64,000 bases of DNA from Rhizobium sp. 18055 (GCF_902706285.1 NZ_CACSKD010000003.1:186001-250000); one strand, 5' to 3'; numbered from the stretch's first letter, positions 8,147-17,253 are shown. Notes: generated by a model from the sequence alone, not told the origin. Translations and numbers: made by a program.

Positions 8147-9673
8147 TCACGGCACCAATGCCACTGCTGCAAAGAACGCCTCCGGGCTCTCCACCTCCAC
8201 CAGCTTGCGCTTCTCGATCAGCCAGAAGCGGTTGCCGACATTGCGGATGAAGCGGCGGTCGTGCGAGACCAGCAGGCAGCTTGCCTGCTGCGCCATCAGC
8301 TCGCTCTCCAGCGCCTCCTGGCCCTCGATATCGAGATGGTTGGTCGGCTCGTCGAGCAGGTAGAAGTTCGGGTTGGTCAGCCGCAGCGCCAGCATCCCCA
8401 GCCGCGCCTTCTGTCCGCCCGACAGCCGCCCGATCGGCTTGCCCTGCATCTCGATGGTCATGCCGGCGCCGGCGAGCAGCGACCGCGCCCTGGCATCGCC
8501 GACATCGAAGCGGCGGATGATCATCCGCATCGGCGTCTCCTGGTCGTCGAGTTCGCCCAGCGCCTGGTCGCCATAGCCGAGCACCAGCGATGGCGTCGCC
8601 TTGATGCCCTCGACAGCGCCATCCGCCTCCAGCACCGCCCGCCGCAGCATTCCCACCAGCCGGCTCTTGCCCACCCCGTTGGCGCCGAGCAGCACGATCC
8701 GGTCGCCCTGGCAGATGAACTGCTTGGCCGTCCTGACGAGCAGCGTCCCGTCGGGCGTCGTCACGGCGGCATCGTCGAGCGTCAGCAGCACCTTGGCATG
8801 GGTGCCGCGATTGGCCAGCCGGATGGCGCCCGACGAGCGCTCCAGATGCGCCGGCTTGGCCGCGTCCTCAAGCTTGTCGGCCCGCTGCTTCAGCTGCTTG
8901 GTCTTGACGACGAGCAGGTCGCTGCCGGAGTTGATGCCGATATTGTTGAGCTTGGCGGCCTGCTGGCGCAGCTGCTGTGCCGTCTTCAGGTCGCGCTGGT
9001 AACGCCGCTCGTCGGATGCATCCGCTTCGTCGAGGGCCGCACGGGCAGCACTGTAGGGGAGCGCAAAGATCGCCGATTGCTCCGGCCGCAGGAACAGTGT
9101 CCGGTTGGTCGTCGCATCCAGAAAGGCCCGGTCATGGCTGGAGATGATCACAGGCATGTCGCGGGGCAGGGTCGTCAACCAGTCCTCCAGCCGGGCGATC
9201 TTGCCGAGATCGAGATGGTTGGTCGGCTCGTCGAGCATCAGCACGTCGGGCTCCGTCACCGACACCCGTGCCAGCATCGCCAGCCGCTGCCAGCCGCCGC
9301 TGAGCTGCCCGACCGGGCGCTCGCGCATCGCGTCGGGCACGTCGAGCGCCTCCAGCACCATATCGACCCGCCAGCTTTCGTTGAGCTGCTGATCCTCCGG
9401 CAGCGCCTGCAGCACCGCGTCATGGAAGGGTAGCGGCAGCAGGGCAGGCGGCACGTCCTGCTCGACATGGCCGATGGTCAGCCCGCGCGAGCGCGTCACA
9501 TCGCCTTCACTTGCCTCGAGCGTGCCGGCAAGGCAGCGCAGCAGCGTGGACTTGCCACGCCCGTTGGCGGCCACGAGGCCGATGCGGTCGCCGGCGCCGA
9601 CGGTGAGGTTGAGCTTTGCAAACAGCGGGCTGCCGAGGGTGATGCCGAGATTGCGGATATTGATTGATGTCAT
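8147..9673 (-). CDS. ABC-F family ATPase with two nucleotide-binding domains
   Basis: 508 residues, two ABC domains and no membrane segments. First domain: AANGRGKST, LSGGWQRLAM, LMLDEPTNHLD. Second: LGANGVGKSRLV, LSGGQKARLGM, YLLDEPTNHLD. A charged linker with LRQQAAKLNNIG ... KTKQLKQRADKL joins them, as in the ribosome-acting ABC-F (Uup/EttA-like) proteins. The second Walker A ends GKSR rather than GKST, a mild deviation. Members act on the ribosomal E site to relieve stalls or protect from antibiotics, and the subgroup cannot be fixed from motifs alone. Stands alone, with a short gap on each side. Confidence 0.92.
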   Translation of the reverse strand: MTSINIRNLGITLGSPLFAKLNLTVGAGDRIGLVAANGRGKSTLLRCLAGTLEASEGDVTRSRGLTIGHVEQDVPPALLPLPFHDAVLQALPEDQQLNESWRVDMVLEALDVPDAMRERPVGQLSGGWQRLAMLARVSVTEPDVLMLDEPTNHLDLGKIARLEDWLTTLPRDMPVIISSHDRAFLDATTNRTLFLRPEQSAIFALPYSAARAALDEADASDERRYQRDLKTAQQLRQQAAKLNNIGINSGSDLLVVKTKQLKQRADKLEDAAKPAHLERSSGAIRLANRGTHAKVLLTLDDAAVTTPDGTLLVRTAKQFICQGDRIVLLGANGVGKSRLVGMLRRAVLEADGAVEGIKATPSLVLGYGDQALGELDDQETPMRMIIRRFDVGDARARSLLAGAGMTIEMQGKPIGRLSGGQKARLGMLALRLTNPNFYLLDEPTNHLDIEGQEALESELMAQQASCLLVSHDRRFIRNVGNRFWLIEKRKLVEVESPEAFFAAVALVP

Positions 9674-9967
9674 GATCTTGCTCTGGTCGAACGAGCACGC
9701 ACACGGGCAGCGAGGGCTTCAGCCATCATCGCGCGCGGTTGCATGTGCTCGGTGGATTGAAAACCATGCAGGCGAGCCAAGGCTCACATCTGCATTGCCA
9801 CGAGGGGCAGACCAGGAAGAGATTGTCGAGAAACGGTCTCTGGTCAGCCCTGCAAACGCATCTGCAGGGCGTTGATCGGGCCACGCTGGCGATTAAATCT
9901 GAAATATCTCATCACGCGCAACCCTCCTTTCTCAATGCATCATTGGTAGCACCGGTCAGGCAGAAAC

Positions 9968-10351
9968 TCAACCGTGCCGTTCGAACGAGGTGATCAGGAA
10001 GATCGCATCGGGCTCGATCTCCCTGAGGATCGCGCCGCCGTCGCTGCGACAGATCTGCAGCTCGCAGAGCAGGCCCGATGCCTCGAACAGGATGATATCG
10101 ACGAGCGGCCCGTATTGATCGGGCGTCTCCTTGTCGTCGAAATAGCCCGACGCCACCGGCCGCTTTGGCAGGTCGGCAGCAAGATCGGTCATGTCGCGCG
10201 GCCGCAGCCTGAGCGAGCCGAACTCATCGATTTCGGCCGCTCGATAGTGTTCGCTGTCCCAGGGTGGGGTGCCGCCACGCGCAGCGTGCCGTGCCAGCCG
10301 TTCGATGATCCGCTTTTCAGCTGCGGTCAGCTCTCTCCAAATCAACGTCAC
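9968..10351 (-). CDS. Uncharacterised protein (possibly DUF6984-like)
   Basis: A 127-residue acidic protein with no signal or membrane segment. It opens with LIWRELTAAEKRIIERLARHA, a helix often seen in small proteins of the DUF6984 kind, and ends with paired strands (LLCELQICRSDGGAI). The start is GTG at 10351 with GGAAG eight bases upstream. It lies 30 bp downstream of the HerA-like ATPase gene on the same strand and is probably co-transcribed with it. No function can be given. Confidence 0.6.
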   Translation of the reverse strand: MTLIWRELTAAEKRIIERLARHAARGGTPPWDSEHYRAAEIDEFGSLRLRPRDMTDLAADLPKRPVASGYFDDKETPDQYGPLVDIILFEASGLLCELQICRSDGGAILREIEPDAIFLITSFERHG

Positions 10352-10381
10352 GATGTTGCTTCCGAAAAGAGAGGAGGGAGA

Positions 10382-11938
10382 CTACCGTTTCAAGCTGCCG
10401 AGAATGCCGCGCACCAGCGCCCGGCCGACCTGCGTCGCCACCGTGCGCGCCACGCTCTTCATCGCTGCCTCGATCACCGTCTCGCGCTGGTAACCGGCAG
10501 ATTTCGTGCGGCCCTGTGCAGGCTTCTCATCCTTGTCGTCGTCACCGAAGCCCGGCAGCGTCCAGCGGCCCGAGGCGCTGCCTTCGGTCGGCTCTGTCGG
10601 CTGCGCCTGCTTGGCGGCGTCGGAATCGGATGCCTTCTTTGCCCGGACGGCAAGAATCTCGAAGGCGGATTCGCGGTCGAGATCCTCGTCATAGACGCCG
10701 AGAACCGGGCTCCTGTCCATCACCTGCTGGCGCTCCGCATCGGTCAGCGGCCCGACCCGGCCGGATGGCGGGCGGATCAGCGTGCGCTCGACGATCGACG
10801 GCGCGCCCTTGGCCTCCAGCGTCGAGACCAGCGCCTCGCCGGTGCCGAGCGTGGTGATCACCGTGGCGCAATCGAATGCCGGGTTGGGGCGGAAGGTGTC
10901 AGCTGCGGTCTTCACCGCCTTCTGTTCGCGCGGCGAATAGGCACGCAGCGCATGCTGCACGCGGTTGCCGAGCTGCGCCAGCACCGTTTCCGGCACATCG
11001 AGCGGGTTCTGCGTCACGAAATAGACGCCGACGCCCTTGGAACGGATCAGCCGCACCACCTGCTCGACGCGCTCGGTCAGCACCTTCGGTGCGTCGTTGA
11101 ACAACAGATGCGCCTCGTCGAAGAAGAAGACGAGGTTCGGCTTCTCGGGATCGCCGACTTCCGGCAGTTCCTCGAACAGCTCGGACAGCAGCCACAGCAG
11201 GAAGGTGGCGTAAAGCCGCGGGTTCATCATCAGCTTGTCGGCGGCCAGCACCGAGATGTGGCCGTAGCCGCGATTGTCGGTGCGCATGATGTCGGTGATC
11301 TTCAGCGCCGGCTCGCCGAAGAAGTGCTCGGCGCCCTGCTGTTCCAGCACCAGCAGCGCTCGCTGGATCGAGCCGACCGAGGCCTTGGAGATCAGCCCGT
11401 ACTGGCTGGACAGCTCGGTGGCATTCTCGCCCATGTAGTTCAGCAGCGAGGTCAGGTCCTTCAGGTCGAGCAGCGGCAGGCCGCCCTTGTCGGCGATCTT
11501 GAAGGCGATGTTGAGCACGCCTTCCTGCGGCTCGGAAGCATCCATCAGCCGCGCCAGCAGCAGCGGCCCCATCTCGGCAATGGTGGTGCGCACCCGGTGG
11601 CCGCGCTCGCCGAACAGGTCCCAGAAGATCACGGGGAACTGGTCGAACTCGTAATCGTCGAAGCCGATCTGCTCGGCCCGCTTGGCGAGAAAGTCCTTCG
11701 CCTCGCCCTTGGCGGCAATGCCCGACAGGTCGCCCTTGATGTCGGCGCAGAACACCGGAACGCCGGCCTTGGAAAACCCTTCGGCCAGCACCTGCAGCGT
11801 CACCGTCTTGCCGGTGCCGGTTGCCCCTGTCACCAGCCCGTGGCGGTTGCCGTATTTCAGGTCGAGATATTCGGGTGTGTTGATGCTGTCATCCGGGTTG
11901 CGGCTGGTGCCGATGTAGATCTTGCCATCTTCGAGCAT
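10382..11938 (-). CDS. HerA-like ATPase, DUF853 family
   Basis: 518 residues of the DUF853 (HerA C-terminal-like) P-loop family. Walker A is GATGTGKT at about residues 38-45, ADIKGDLSG follows, Walker B with the acidic pair is LVFFFDEAHLLF near residue 245, and YFVTQNPLDVPETVL is the sensor-like strand typical of the family. HerA relatives are hexameric DNA-pumping ATPases, and DUF853 members are widespread and poorly studied, with no NurA nuclease gene here. The start at 11938 has GGGAG seven bases upstream. The C-terminal 100 residues are charged and low in complexity. Confidence 0.9.
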   Translation of the reverse strand: MLEDGKIYIGTSRNPDDSINTPEYLDLKYGNRHGLVTGATGTGKTVTLQVLAEGFSKAGVPVFCADIKGDLSGIAAKGEAKDFLAKRAEQIGFDDYEFDQFPVIFWDLFGERGHRVRTTIAEMGPLLLARLMDASEPQEGVLNIAFKIADKGGLPLLDLKDLTSLLNYMGENATELSSQYGLISKASVGSIQRALLVLEQQGAEHFFGEPALKITDIMRTDNRGYGHISVLAADKLMMNPRLYATFLLWLLSELFEELPEVGDPEKPNLVFFFDEAHLLFNDAPKVLTERVEQVVRLIRSKGVGVYFVTQNPLDVPETVLAQLGNRVQHALRAYSPREQKAVKTAADTFRPNPAFDCATVITTLGTGEALVSTLEAKGAPSIVERTLIRPPSGRVGPLTDAERQQVMDRSPVLGVYDEDLDRESAFEILAVRAKKASDSDAAKQAQPTEPTEGSASGRWTLPGFGDDDKDEKPAQGRTKSAGYQRETVIEAAMKSVARTVATQVGRALVRGILGSLKR

Positions 11939-12134
11939 GCAAAGTCTCCCTGCCGGCGACGGACGCCGATTGCGTCAAAATGCGGAGAGCAGAATCCGCA
12001 TGTTCATACTAATATGATTTGCTTGTTATAAGCAGGGACTTCATTACGGACAACTGTCTGCATTCAAAGGAAAACCGGGATAGCGCGCAGTCTCGTCCCG
12101 GGCGGCTTGAGTTGCTGCATGAAGTCGATTAACG

Positions 12135-12150
12135 TTGACGTTAACGTCAA
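12135..12150. promoter_or_regulatory. Perfect 16-bp palindrome TTGACGTTAACGTCAA
   Basis: A perfect dyad 18 bp upstream of the next start codon and 6 bp before the AGGAGG ribosome site. It resembles operators of MerR-family regulators (the LiuR/SoxR style), but no MerR gene is in the window. Confidence 0.6.
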
Positions 12151-12168
12151 TAAAACAGGAGGATGACG

Positions 12169-12564
12169 ATGAACGAAATCGTAGATCAGGTTGCCGCACG
12201 GGTCGGCATTCCGCCGGAAGTTGCCGAAAAGGCCGTTGGCATGATGCTCGGCTTTCTCCAGCGCGAAGCGGCCGACGGCCCGGTCGCCAAGATGATCGCC
12301 GCCATTCCCGGCGCCTCCGATCTGGTCGCCCAGTATAACGGCGCCGGCGAAACCGGCGGTGGCGGCATTCTCGGCAGCATCATGGGTGCGCTCGGCGGCG
12401 GCGGCGTCATGGCGCTCGGCCAGCAGCTGATGGCCGAAGGCCTCGGCATGGGCGAGATCACCGCGCTCGCCAAGGAAACCTTCGCCGTTGCCGAACAGCA
12501 CGCCGGCAAGGACGTCGTCGATGAAGTCGTGGCCTCGGTGCCCGGGCTCAGCCAGTTCGTCTGA
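12169..12564 (+). CDS. Small glycine-rich DUF2267/DUF2780-like protein
   Basis: 131 residues. An N-terminal helical part (VDQVAARVGIPPEVAEKAVGMMLGFLQREA) resembles the VcgC/DUF2780 and DUF2267 type, followed by a Gly-rich loop (GGGGILGSIMGALGGGG) and a C-terminal helical half ending VDEVVASVPGLSQFV. No signal peptide. The ATG at 12169 is chosen over the one at 12163 because AGGAGG abuts the earlier codon and is correctly spaced from the later one. The palindrome just upstream suggests specific control. Function unknown; related proteins are often stress-induced. Confidence 0.65.
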   Translation: MNEIVDQVAARVGIPPEVAEKAVGMMLGFLQREAADGPVAKMIAAIPGASDLVAQYNGAGETGGGGILGSIMGALGGGGVMALGQQLMAEGLGMGEITALAKETFAVAEQHAGKDVVDEVVASVPGLSQFV

Positions 12565-12582
12565 GCCGGTTCTTCTGCGACG

Positions 12583-12642
12583 GATGGTGATTTGGCCGGA
12601 TGGTGATTTGACCCGATGGTGATTTGGCCCGATGGTGATTTG
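12583..12642. repeat. Four-copy 16-bp tandem repeat
   Basis: GATGGTGATTTG recurs at 12583, 12599, 12615 and 12631 with exact 16-bp spacing, linked by variable 4-bp spacers (gccg, accc, gccc). It follows the stop codon of the DUF2267/2780-like gene and is not coding. Confidence 0.9.
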
Positions 12643-12699
12643 ATTGTGCGAACGGGCGGGTTTTCCGCCCGTTTTGCGTTACGGGGAGGGGCTTCGGGC

Positions 12700-12765
12700 G
12701 CTGCGCCAGTGGCCCCCTCATCCGGCTGCCGCCACCTTCTCCCCGATGGGAGACGAGATATGTGG
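12700..12765. repeat. Rhizobial dispersed intergenic repeat (partial copy)
   Basis: Contains 'ccccctcatccggctgccgc' and 'caccttctccccgatgggag', matching blocks at 29,945-30,015 and 45,715-45,870. This is the style of RIME-like mosaic elements of Rhizobiaceae. It fills most of the gene-free stretch 12,565-12,877. Confidence 0.75.
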
Positions 12766-12877
12766 CGAGCCCGCGTCCGGAATACTGCCCTCGGCGTCAA
12801 AGGTGGCGGCGAGACGCAAAAGCAAGGAGCACCCTGAGCGGCAAGCGAAGGGCATTCGTCATGCCCCACCAAGGAAC

Positions 12878-13306
12878 CTATTGCGTCACCCCAAGCAACT
12901 GCAGCCAGACACCTGCCTGATCGCGCGCCGTCTGCCGGTCGGCATTGTCGAGCATCCCGGCGCCGCAATATGTCTCCACCGACGCCTTGTCGGCATCGGC
13001 AGACTGCCTATGGTTGGAGCCGCTGATCACCTGCCGCCAGGCGCAGCCGAGAACCCGGTCCTCGACGATGGCGGTATCGCACCCTGTGCTGAAGCAGAGC
13101 GAAACCGTCTGCTGGCTGTCATAAGCGCCGCCGACGGCACGCGCATAGGTCGCGACCCATGTCGCGCGTGTCTTTGCGCATCGATCCTGATCGCCGCTCT
13201 GGCTGCAGGCGGTCGTGGCAATATAGTCCTTCGCTGGTGGGAAGTCGGCGAATTGGGCCAGATTGACACATCCGCAAGCCAGAAGAGCGGCCGTGATCCA
13301 CTGCAA
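12878..13306 (-). CDS. Putative lipoprotein of unknown function
   Basis: About 142 residues. A short hydrophobic start (QWITAALLACGC) ends in a lipobox-like LLAC, followed by a cysteine-containing periplasmic region (TTACSQSGDQDRC, CFSTGCDTAI, RVLGCAWRQVI) in which the cysteines may form disulphides. TTG at 13306 is chosen because AGGAGG lies exactly 5 bp upstream. The GTG codons 24-30 bp earlier have no ribosome site and would bury the signal. No family recognised. Confidence 0.6.
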   Translation of the reverse strand: MQWITAALLACGCVNLAQFADFPPAKDYIATTACSQSGDQDRCAKTRATWVATYARAVGGAYDSQQTVSLCFSTGCDTAIVEDRVLGCAWRQVISGSNHRQSADADKASVETYCGAGMLDNADRQTARDQAGVWLQLLGVTQ

Positions 13307-13449
13307 TATCGCCTCCTGCCAATCGCGCAACACCACAGCCTGCGGGAATCAATGCAGACCAAATCAGGCATCAGTGTATGGTGTGTCGATGCTTGCCGAA
13401 AGTCGTTTCGGTCAGGAATATCAATGCAGGGTAAGATGCACCGGCGGGC

Positions 13450-13656
13450 TTAGTGCTTGCTTTTTGTTTCCCGCGCCAGCTTCAGGATGACGTCATCAGC
13501 CGCATCCGCCAGTGCCATGGCGATCTCGGCTGCTTTCCAGCCTCTCTTCTCGCCATCGCGGATGAGTTCGAAGAGCATGGGTTCGAATTCGGACCGGCAG
13601 GTCTCCATTCGTTTGTCGGAATTTGATCCATTCTTGGAAGATTGAATATCTGTCAT
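13450..13656 (-). CDS. Small helical protein of unknown function
   Basis: 68 residues starting MTDIQSSKNG with a helical core (FEPMLFELIRDGEKRGWKAAEIAMALADAADDVILKLARE) that reads like a small conserved rhizobial protein rather than a chance frame. GGGG lies about ten bases upstream of ATG 13656, and a TTG two codons earlier is less likely. A TTAA-N7-TTAA CtrA-like box is centred about 70 bp upstream in an AT-rich gap. No known domain. Confidence 0.5.
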   Translation of the reverse strand: MTDIQSSKNGSNSDKRMETCRSEFEPMLFELIRDGEKRGWKAAEIAMALADAADDVILKLARETKSKH

Positions 13657-14024
13657 TCTCAATACCCCAGATTAGAGGGTAGATTTAACAAGGCCGGTGA
13701 AGAGCGCAAGTAAATATGTTAATCGGACATTAACAATTCGATTCTTTTTGCCAACGCAAGCAAAAAAGCAACTAGAAATCCAAGAAGGGCCCGCCGGGGT
13801 TTGACGAGCCCCGCCTTCTCTGTCGCACTGGAAAAGCAACTCGGTCAGCAAGAAAAGCTTGAGGCCCGGTAAACAAGCAGTCAACTGCTACTTATTTTGT
13901 AGATGTCACCTTCTTTTTACACCGAAGTACCCAATAGTCCCGTAAATACTATGGGTTTTTGCTGCAGGGAATCCCTGTGGATAACAATCGGCCCTGAAGT
14001 ATACTAATTTTAAAGTGCATTTAT
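13657..14024. other. AT-rich gene-free stretch with a CtrA-like box and a DnaA-box match
   Basis: No convincing gene on either strand. Visible signals: TTAATCGGACATTAAC at 13719-13734 (TTAA-N7-TTAA), a G/C hairpin around 13,788-13,822 (GGGG/CCCC arms), and TGTGGATAA at 13976-13984, the reverse complement of the DnaA-box consensus TTATCCACA. Base composition is clearly lower in GC than its surroundings. Confidence 0.6.
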
Positions 14025-15545
14025 TTACCGGTGTTTCGATTGGTTGTGCAGCACGACACCCAGTTCGTGCCACTGTCGCCCGTCCTTGCGGATTAGGTCG
14101 TCCGCGCAGGTCGGTCCCATGCTGCCGGGCATGTAGGGCTCCGGCTGGTCGCCGCTTTTCGCCCACATGTCGAGGAACGGCTGCACTGCCGCCCATCCGG
14201 CCTCGATGCCGTCGGCGCGCTGAAACAGCGTCTGGTCGCCGATGAACAGGTCGTAGAGCAGGGATTCATAGCCGGTCATCTTGCCGATGTCGAATTTGTC
14301 GGCATAGCGGAAGTCGAGCGACACAGGCACGGTATCGACCGTCAGCCCCGGAGACTTGATCGACAGCTCGATGCTGAGCCCCTCATCCGGCTGTACCTGG
14401 ATCACCAGCCGGTTCGGCGGCAGGCTGCGCTTGATGTCGGTTTCGCGAAACTGTGCGAACGGCACCTGACGGAAGGTGACGACGATCTCGGTATCGCGCG
14501 CCTTCATTGCCTTGCCGGTCCTGAGATAGAACGGCACGCCGGCCCAGCGCCAGGTATCGACATAGAGTTTGACCGCCACGAAGGTCTCCGTATGGCTGTC
14601 GGGCGACACGTCCTTGGTCTCGCGGAAGGCCGTGACGTCGCTGCCGTTGAGCGGGCCGCCGGTATAGGCGCCGCGCACCCCATGCTCGGCTGCTTCGTCG
14701 GCCGTGTAGATCCGAAGCGCACTCAGCGCCTTGCTCTTCTCGCTGCGGATCGCCTCGGCGCCAAAACCGTTCGGCGCTTCCATGGCGATCATTGCCAGCA
14801 GCTGGAAAAGATGGTTCGGCACCATGTCGCGCAGCGCGCCGGTGGCATCGTAGAACTTGCCGCGGCTGCCGACATCGACCGTTTCGGCAGCGGTGATCTG
14901 CACATGGTCGATGTAGTTGTTGTTCCACAGCGCCTCGATCATCATGTTGGCAAAGCGCGTCGTCAGGATGTTCTGCACCGTTTCCTTGCCGAGGAAGTGA
15001 TCGAGCCGGTAAACCTGGTTTTCCGAGACCTTGGCAAGGATCCGCGCATTCAGCGCCTTGGCCGAGGCAAGGTCGGTGCCGAACGGCTTCTCGATGGCGA
15101 TCCGCCGGAAGGCGCTGTCGGTCTCGGTGGTCAGCCCATGCTCGGCCAGCTTCTCGACGATCGTGCCGAAGAACTGCGGCGGCACCGCCAGATAGAAGGC
15201 CGCATTGCCGCTCGGCGCCTTCGCCAGCCGCGCCTTGATATCGAGAAAGATCTCGTCCTTGGTAAAGTCGCCTGACGTATAGGAAATCCGCTCGCGCAGC
15301 CGTTTCCAGCCGTCGCTCTTGGCATGCTCGCCCTCGTCGTCGAGCGTCGCCAGAAAGCTGTCCAGCCGCCCGACCAGCATCGCATCGTCGCCGGGCTCGA
15401 TGCCGACGCCGAGAATGTTGAGATCGTCGCCGGCAAGCCCGCTCTGCCTGAGGTTGATGATCGCCGGAACCAGCAGCCGACGCGTCAGGTCGCCGGTGGC
15501 GCCGAAGATGACAAGCGTAACCGGTGGGCTAGGAACTGCTACCAT
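14025..15545 (-). CDS. zwf: Glucose-6-phosphate 1-dehydrogenase
   Basis: 506 residues, full length for the family. The NADP-binding FGATGDLTRRLL is at about residues 13-24. The substrate/catalytic segment YRLDHFLGKETVQN near residue 180 supplies the conserved Lys and the Asp-His pair. AIEKPFGTDLASA and LRTGKAMKARDTEIVV also match. It oxidises glucose 6-phosphate to 6-phosphogluconolactone, the entry to the Entner-Doudoroff and oxidative pentose phosphate routes. pgl and edd, which often follow zwf in rhizobia, are absent here, so this may be a second isozyme. The start has GAGGAG upstream. Confidence 0.95.
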   Translation of the reverse strand: MVAVPSPPVTLVIFGATGDLTRRLLVPAIINLRQSGLAGDDLNILGVGIEPGDDAMLVGRLDSFLATLDDEGEHAKSDGWKRLRERISYTSGDFTKDEIFLDIKARLAKAPSGNAAFYLAVPPQFFGTIVEKLAEHGLTTETDSAFRRIAIEKPFGTDLASAKALNARILAKVSENQVYRLDHFLGKETVQNILTTRFANMMIEALWNNNYIDHVQITAAETVDVGSRGKFYDATGALRDMVPNHLFQLLAMIAMEAPNGFGAEAIRSEKSKALSALRIYTADEAAEHGVRGAYTGGPLNGSDVTAFRETKDVSPDSHTETFVAVKLYVDTWRWAGVPFYLRTGKAMKARDTEIVVTFRQVPFAQFRETDIKRSLPPNRLVIQVQPDEGLSIELSIKSPGLTVDTVPVSLDFRYADKFDIGKMTGYESLLYDLFIGDQTLFQRADGIEAGWAAVQPFLDMWAKSGDQPEPYMPGSMGPTCADDLIRKDGRQWHELGVVLHNQSKHR

Positions 15546-15706
15546 GATGATCTCCTCGATATGGAAGGGGGACTATAGCGCGTGGCGCGGGGGCCACAAG
15601 CGGGCCTGCACCCAGCGTCAGGGGGAGGGAACGGGCGGCGGCCATCGTCGTGTGGTATGAATGAGCGCCAGAATCCACCGCTGCGGCCGCCTCGCAAGCC
15701 GGGCTG

Positions 15707-16477
15707 CTACCCCTTCACCGCCACCATGAAGATCCGCGGGAAGCGCAGCAGCACCCGTCCGTCGGACATCTCAGGATAGGCCTTTTCCACCCGTTCCAGA
15801 TAATCCGCCAGGAACGCCTCGCGATGCGCCTCGCCGGCATGGTCGAGATAGGGGCGAAGGCCGGTGCCCTTGACCCATTCGACGATCGCCGCCGCATCCG
15901 CCATCGGGTGATTGTAGGCCGTGTGCCAGATATCGACCCGCGCCGCCTTGGCGATCAGCCTCGAGTAATAAGTCGATGGTGGCGGCAGCGGCTTGCGGCG
16001 CACGCTCTTTTGCTCGAACGCGGTTTTCCACGGTCCGGCATGGCCGGTCTCTTCCATCAGCAGATGCGTCGGTTCGGTGAGATTATCGGGCATCTGCACG
16101 GCCAGCACCCCGCCCGGCGAAAGCCCGTCCATCAACCGGTCGAAGATGTCGAGATGTTCGGGCAGCCACTGGAACACCGCATTGGCAAACAGCAGATCGA
16201 CCGGCTCCTCCGGCTGCCATGTGGCAAGGTTCGCCTCGACGAAGCGGGTGCCGGGCAGGCGCTCGCGCGCTGCATCCAGCATGTCGAGATCGCTGTCGAG
16301 ACCGGTCACGCCCGATGCGCCGTAGCGGTCGATGATCAGTTCGGTCGAATTGCCGGGGCCGCAGCCGAGATCGACGGCGCGCTCGATCCGCTCCAGCGGC
16401 ACCTGCGCCAGCAGGTCGCGCGCCGGGCGCGTCCGTTCATCCTCGAATTTCACATACTGGCTGGCAGACCATGCCAT
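15707..16477 (-). CDS. tam: Trans-aconitate 2-methyltransferase
   Basis: 256 residues, the size of E. coli Tam. Starts [21 protein letters not shown], which is characteristic of Tam, followed by the SAM-binding [14 protein letters not shown] and later [18 protein letters not shown] and [10 protein letters not shown]. The enzyme methylates trans-aconitate, a spontaneous isomer of the citric-acid-cycle intermediate that inhibits aconitase. The ATG at 16477 has AGGAG seven bases upstream. It lies downstream of a gene-free stretch, so it probably has its own promoter. Confidence 0.93.
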   Translation of the reverse strand: MAWSASQYVKFEDERTRPARDLLAQVPLERIERAVDLGCGPGNSTELIIDRYGASGVTGLDSDLDMLDAARERLPGTRFVEANLATWQPEEPVDLLFANAVFQWLPEHLDIFDRLMDGLSPGGVLAVQMPDNLTEPTHLLMEETGHAGPWKTAFEQKSVRRKPLPPPSTYYSRLIAKAARVDIWHTAYNHPMADAAAIVEWVKGTGLRPYLDHAGEAHREAFLADYLERVEKAYPEMSDGRVLLRFPRIFMVAVKG

Positions 16478-16815
16478 GGCATTTCTCCTGTCGAATCTGC
16501 GTCTTCGATACGTTTGATCCTGATCTTGTCGATGTTGCGGCCATTGACCGCCACCGCTTCGAACAATGATTTAACGCGGCCACGATGAAGAGACCGCTTC
16601 TTGTGGGATCACAACATGAAACGCAGATGACACCGGGCGCAGGCGACCGATGTTGACGTTCCGCAATGTGGAATGAAGAGGCTGCCTCAGGTGCAGCTAT
16701 GCCAAAGCTGGAGCCGGCACCAATGTGCCAACGACAGTCCGCGCCGCCATGATCCACAGGGCGTGATGCTGGGATGAGGAAGCCGCCCAGGAGGCCCGGG
16801 CGGCTGATCGGCGGC
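16478..16815. other. Gene-free stretch
   Basis: 338 bp between tam and the cupin gene. No supported gene, repeat or clear terminator was seen. It presumably holds the tam promoter. Confidence 0.5.
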
Positions 16816-17253
16816 TTAAGCTGCCAGAGTGGTGGCGCCGTCGCTGTTGGCAACGACCGTCACGCGGTCTGTCGTCTGTCGCGAAGCCGCGGCTTCGAAG
16901 AATTCCGCCATCTCGCTGTCGATGACAGCCGAGAACAGGGCTGTTTCCGGCCCTGGATTGGAATAGCCATGCGCCTGGTCGGCATCGATTCTGACGATGT
17001 CGCCTGCAGTCGCTTCGAATTCTTCCAGTCCCTGATCCGTCATCCGGCGGATTTTCAGCCGTCCTTCGATGATGCGGAAGATTTCGGGGCTGGCGTGGCG
17101 GTGAAGCGGCGTCCGGCCGCCCGAGGGCACCGTGACGTCGAAGATGTTGAGCCAGGTTCCTTCCAGCCGAGCGCGGTGCTCGAACTGGTCGTCCATCGCA
17201 AAGATGGGCTTTGCGCCTGACTGGGCATGCGTAGTGACAAATGAGTTGGACAC
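16816..17253 (-). CDS. Cupin-domain protein
   Basis: 145 residues with a single cupin barrel. Motif 1 is TPLHRHASPEIFRIIEGRLKI (two His and a Glu able to bind metal) and motif 2 is GDIVRIDADQAHGYSNPG with the third His. Single-domain cupins are metal-dependent sugar, amino-acid or quercetin-related enzymes or sensors, and nothing here narrows it. The start is GTG at 17253 with a weak ribosome site, so the N-terminus is uncertain. Monocistronic by spacing. Confidence 0.85.
   Translation of the reverse strand: MSNSFVTTHAQSGAKPIFAMDDQFEHRARLEGTWLNIFDVTVPSGGRTPLHRHASPEIFRIIEGRLKIRRMTDQGLEEFEATAGDIVRIDADQAHGYSNPGPETALFSAVIDSEMAEFFEAAASRQTTDRVTVVANSDGATTLAA

Noticed and set aside
9974..12031. Very long open frame on the plus strand
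   Set aside because: It is antisense to the HerA-like ATPase gene and its neighbour. The complementary strand carries clear family motifs, and the open frame is a GC-rich shadow.
12580..12650. CRISPR-like array
   Set aside because: Units are only 16 bp with 4-bp spacers, and no cas gene is present. It is a plain tandem repeat.
13976..13984. Replication origin at the DnaA-box match
   Set aside because: Only a single good box, no DnaA, RepABC or gidA-type neighbours; kept only as a possible regulatory site.
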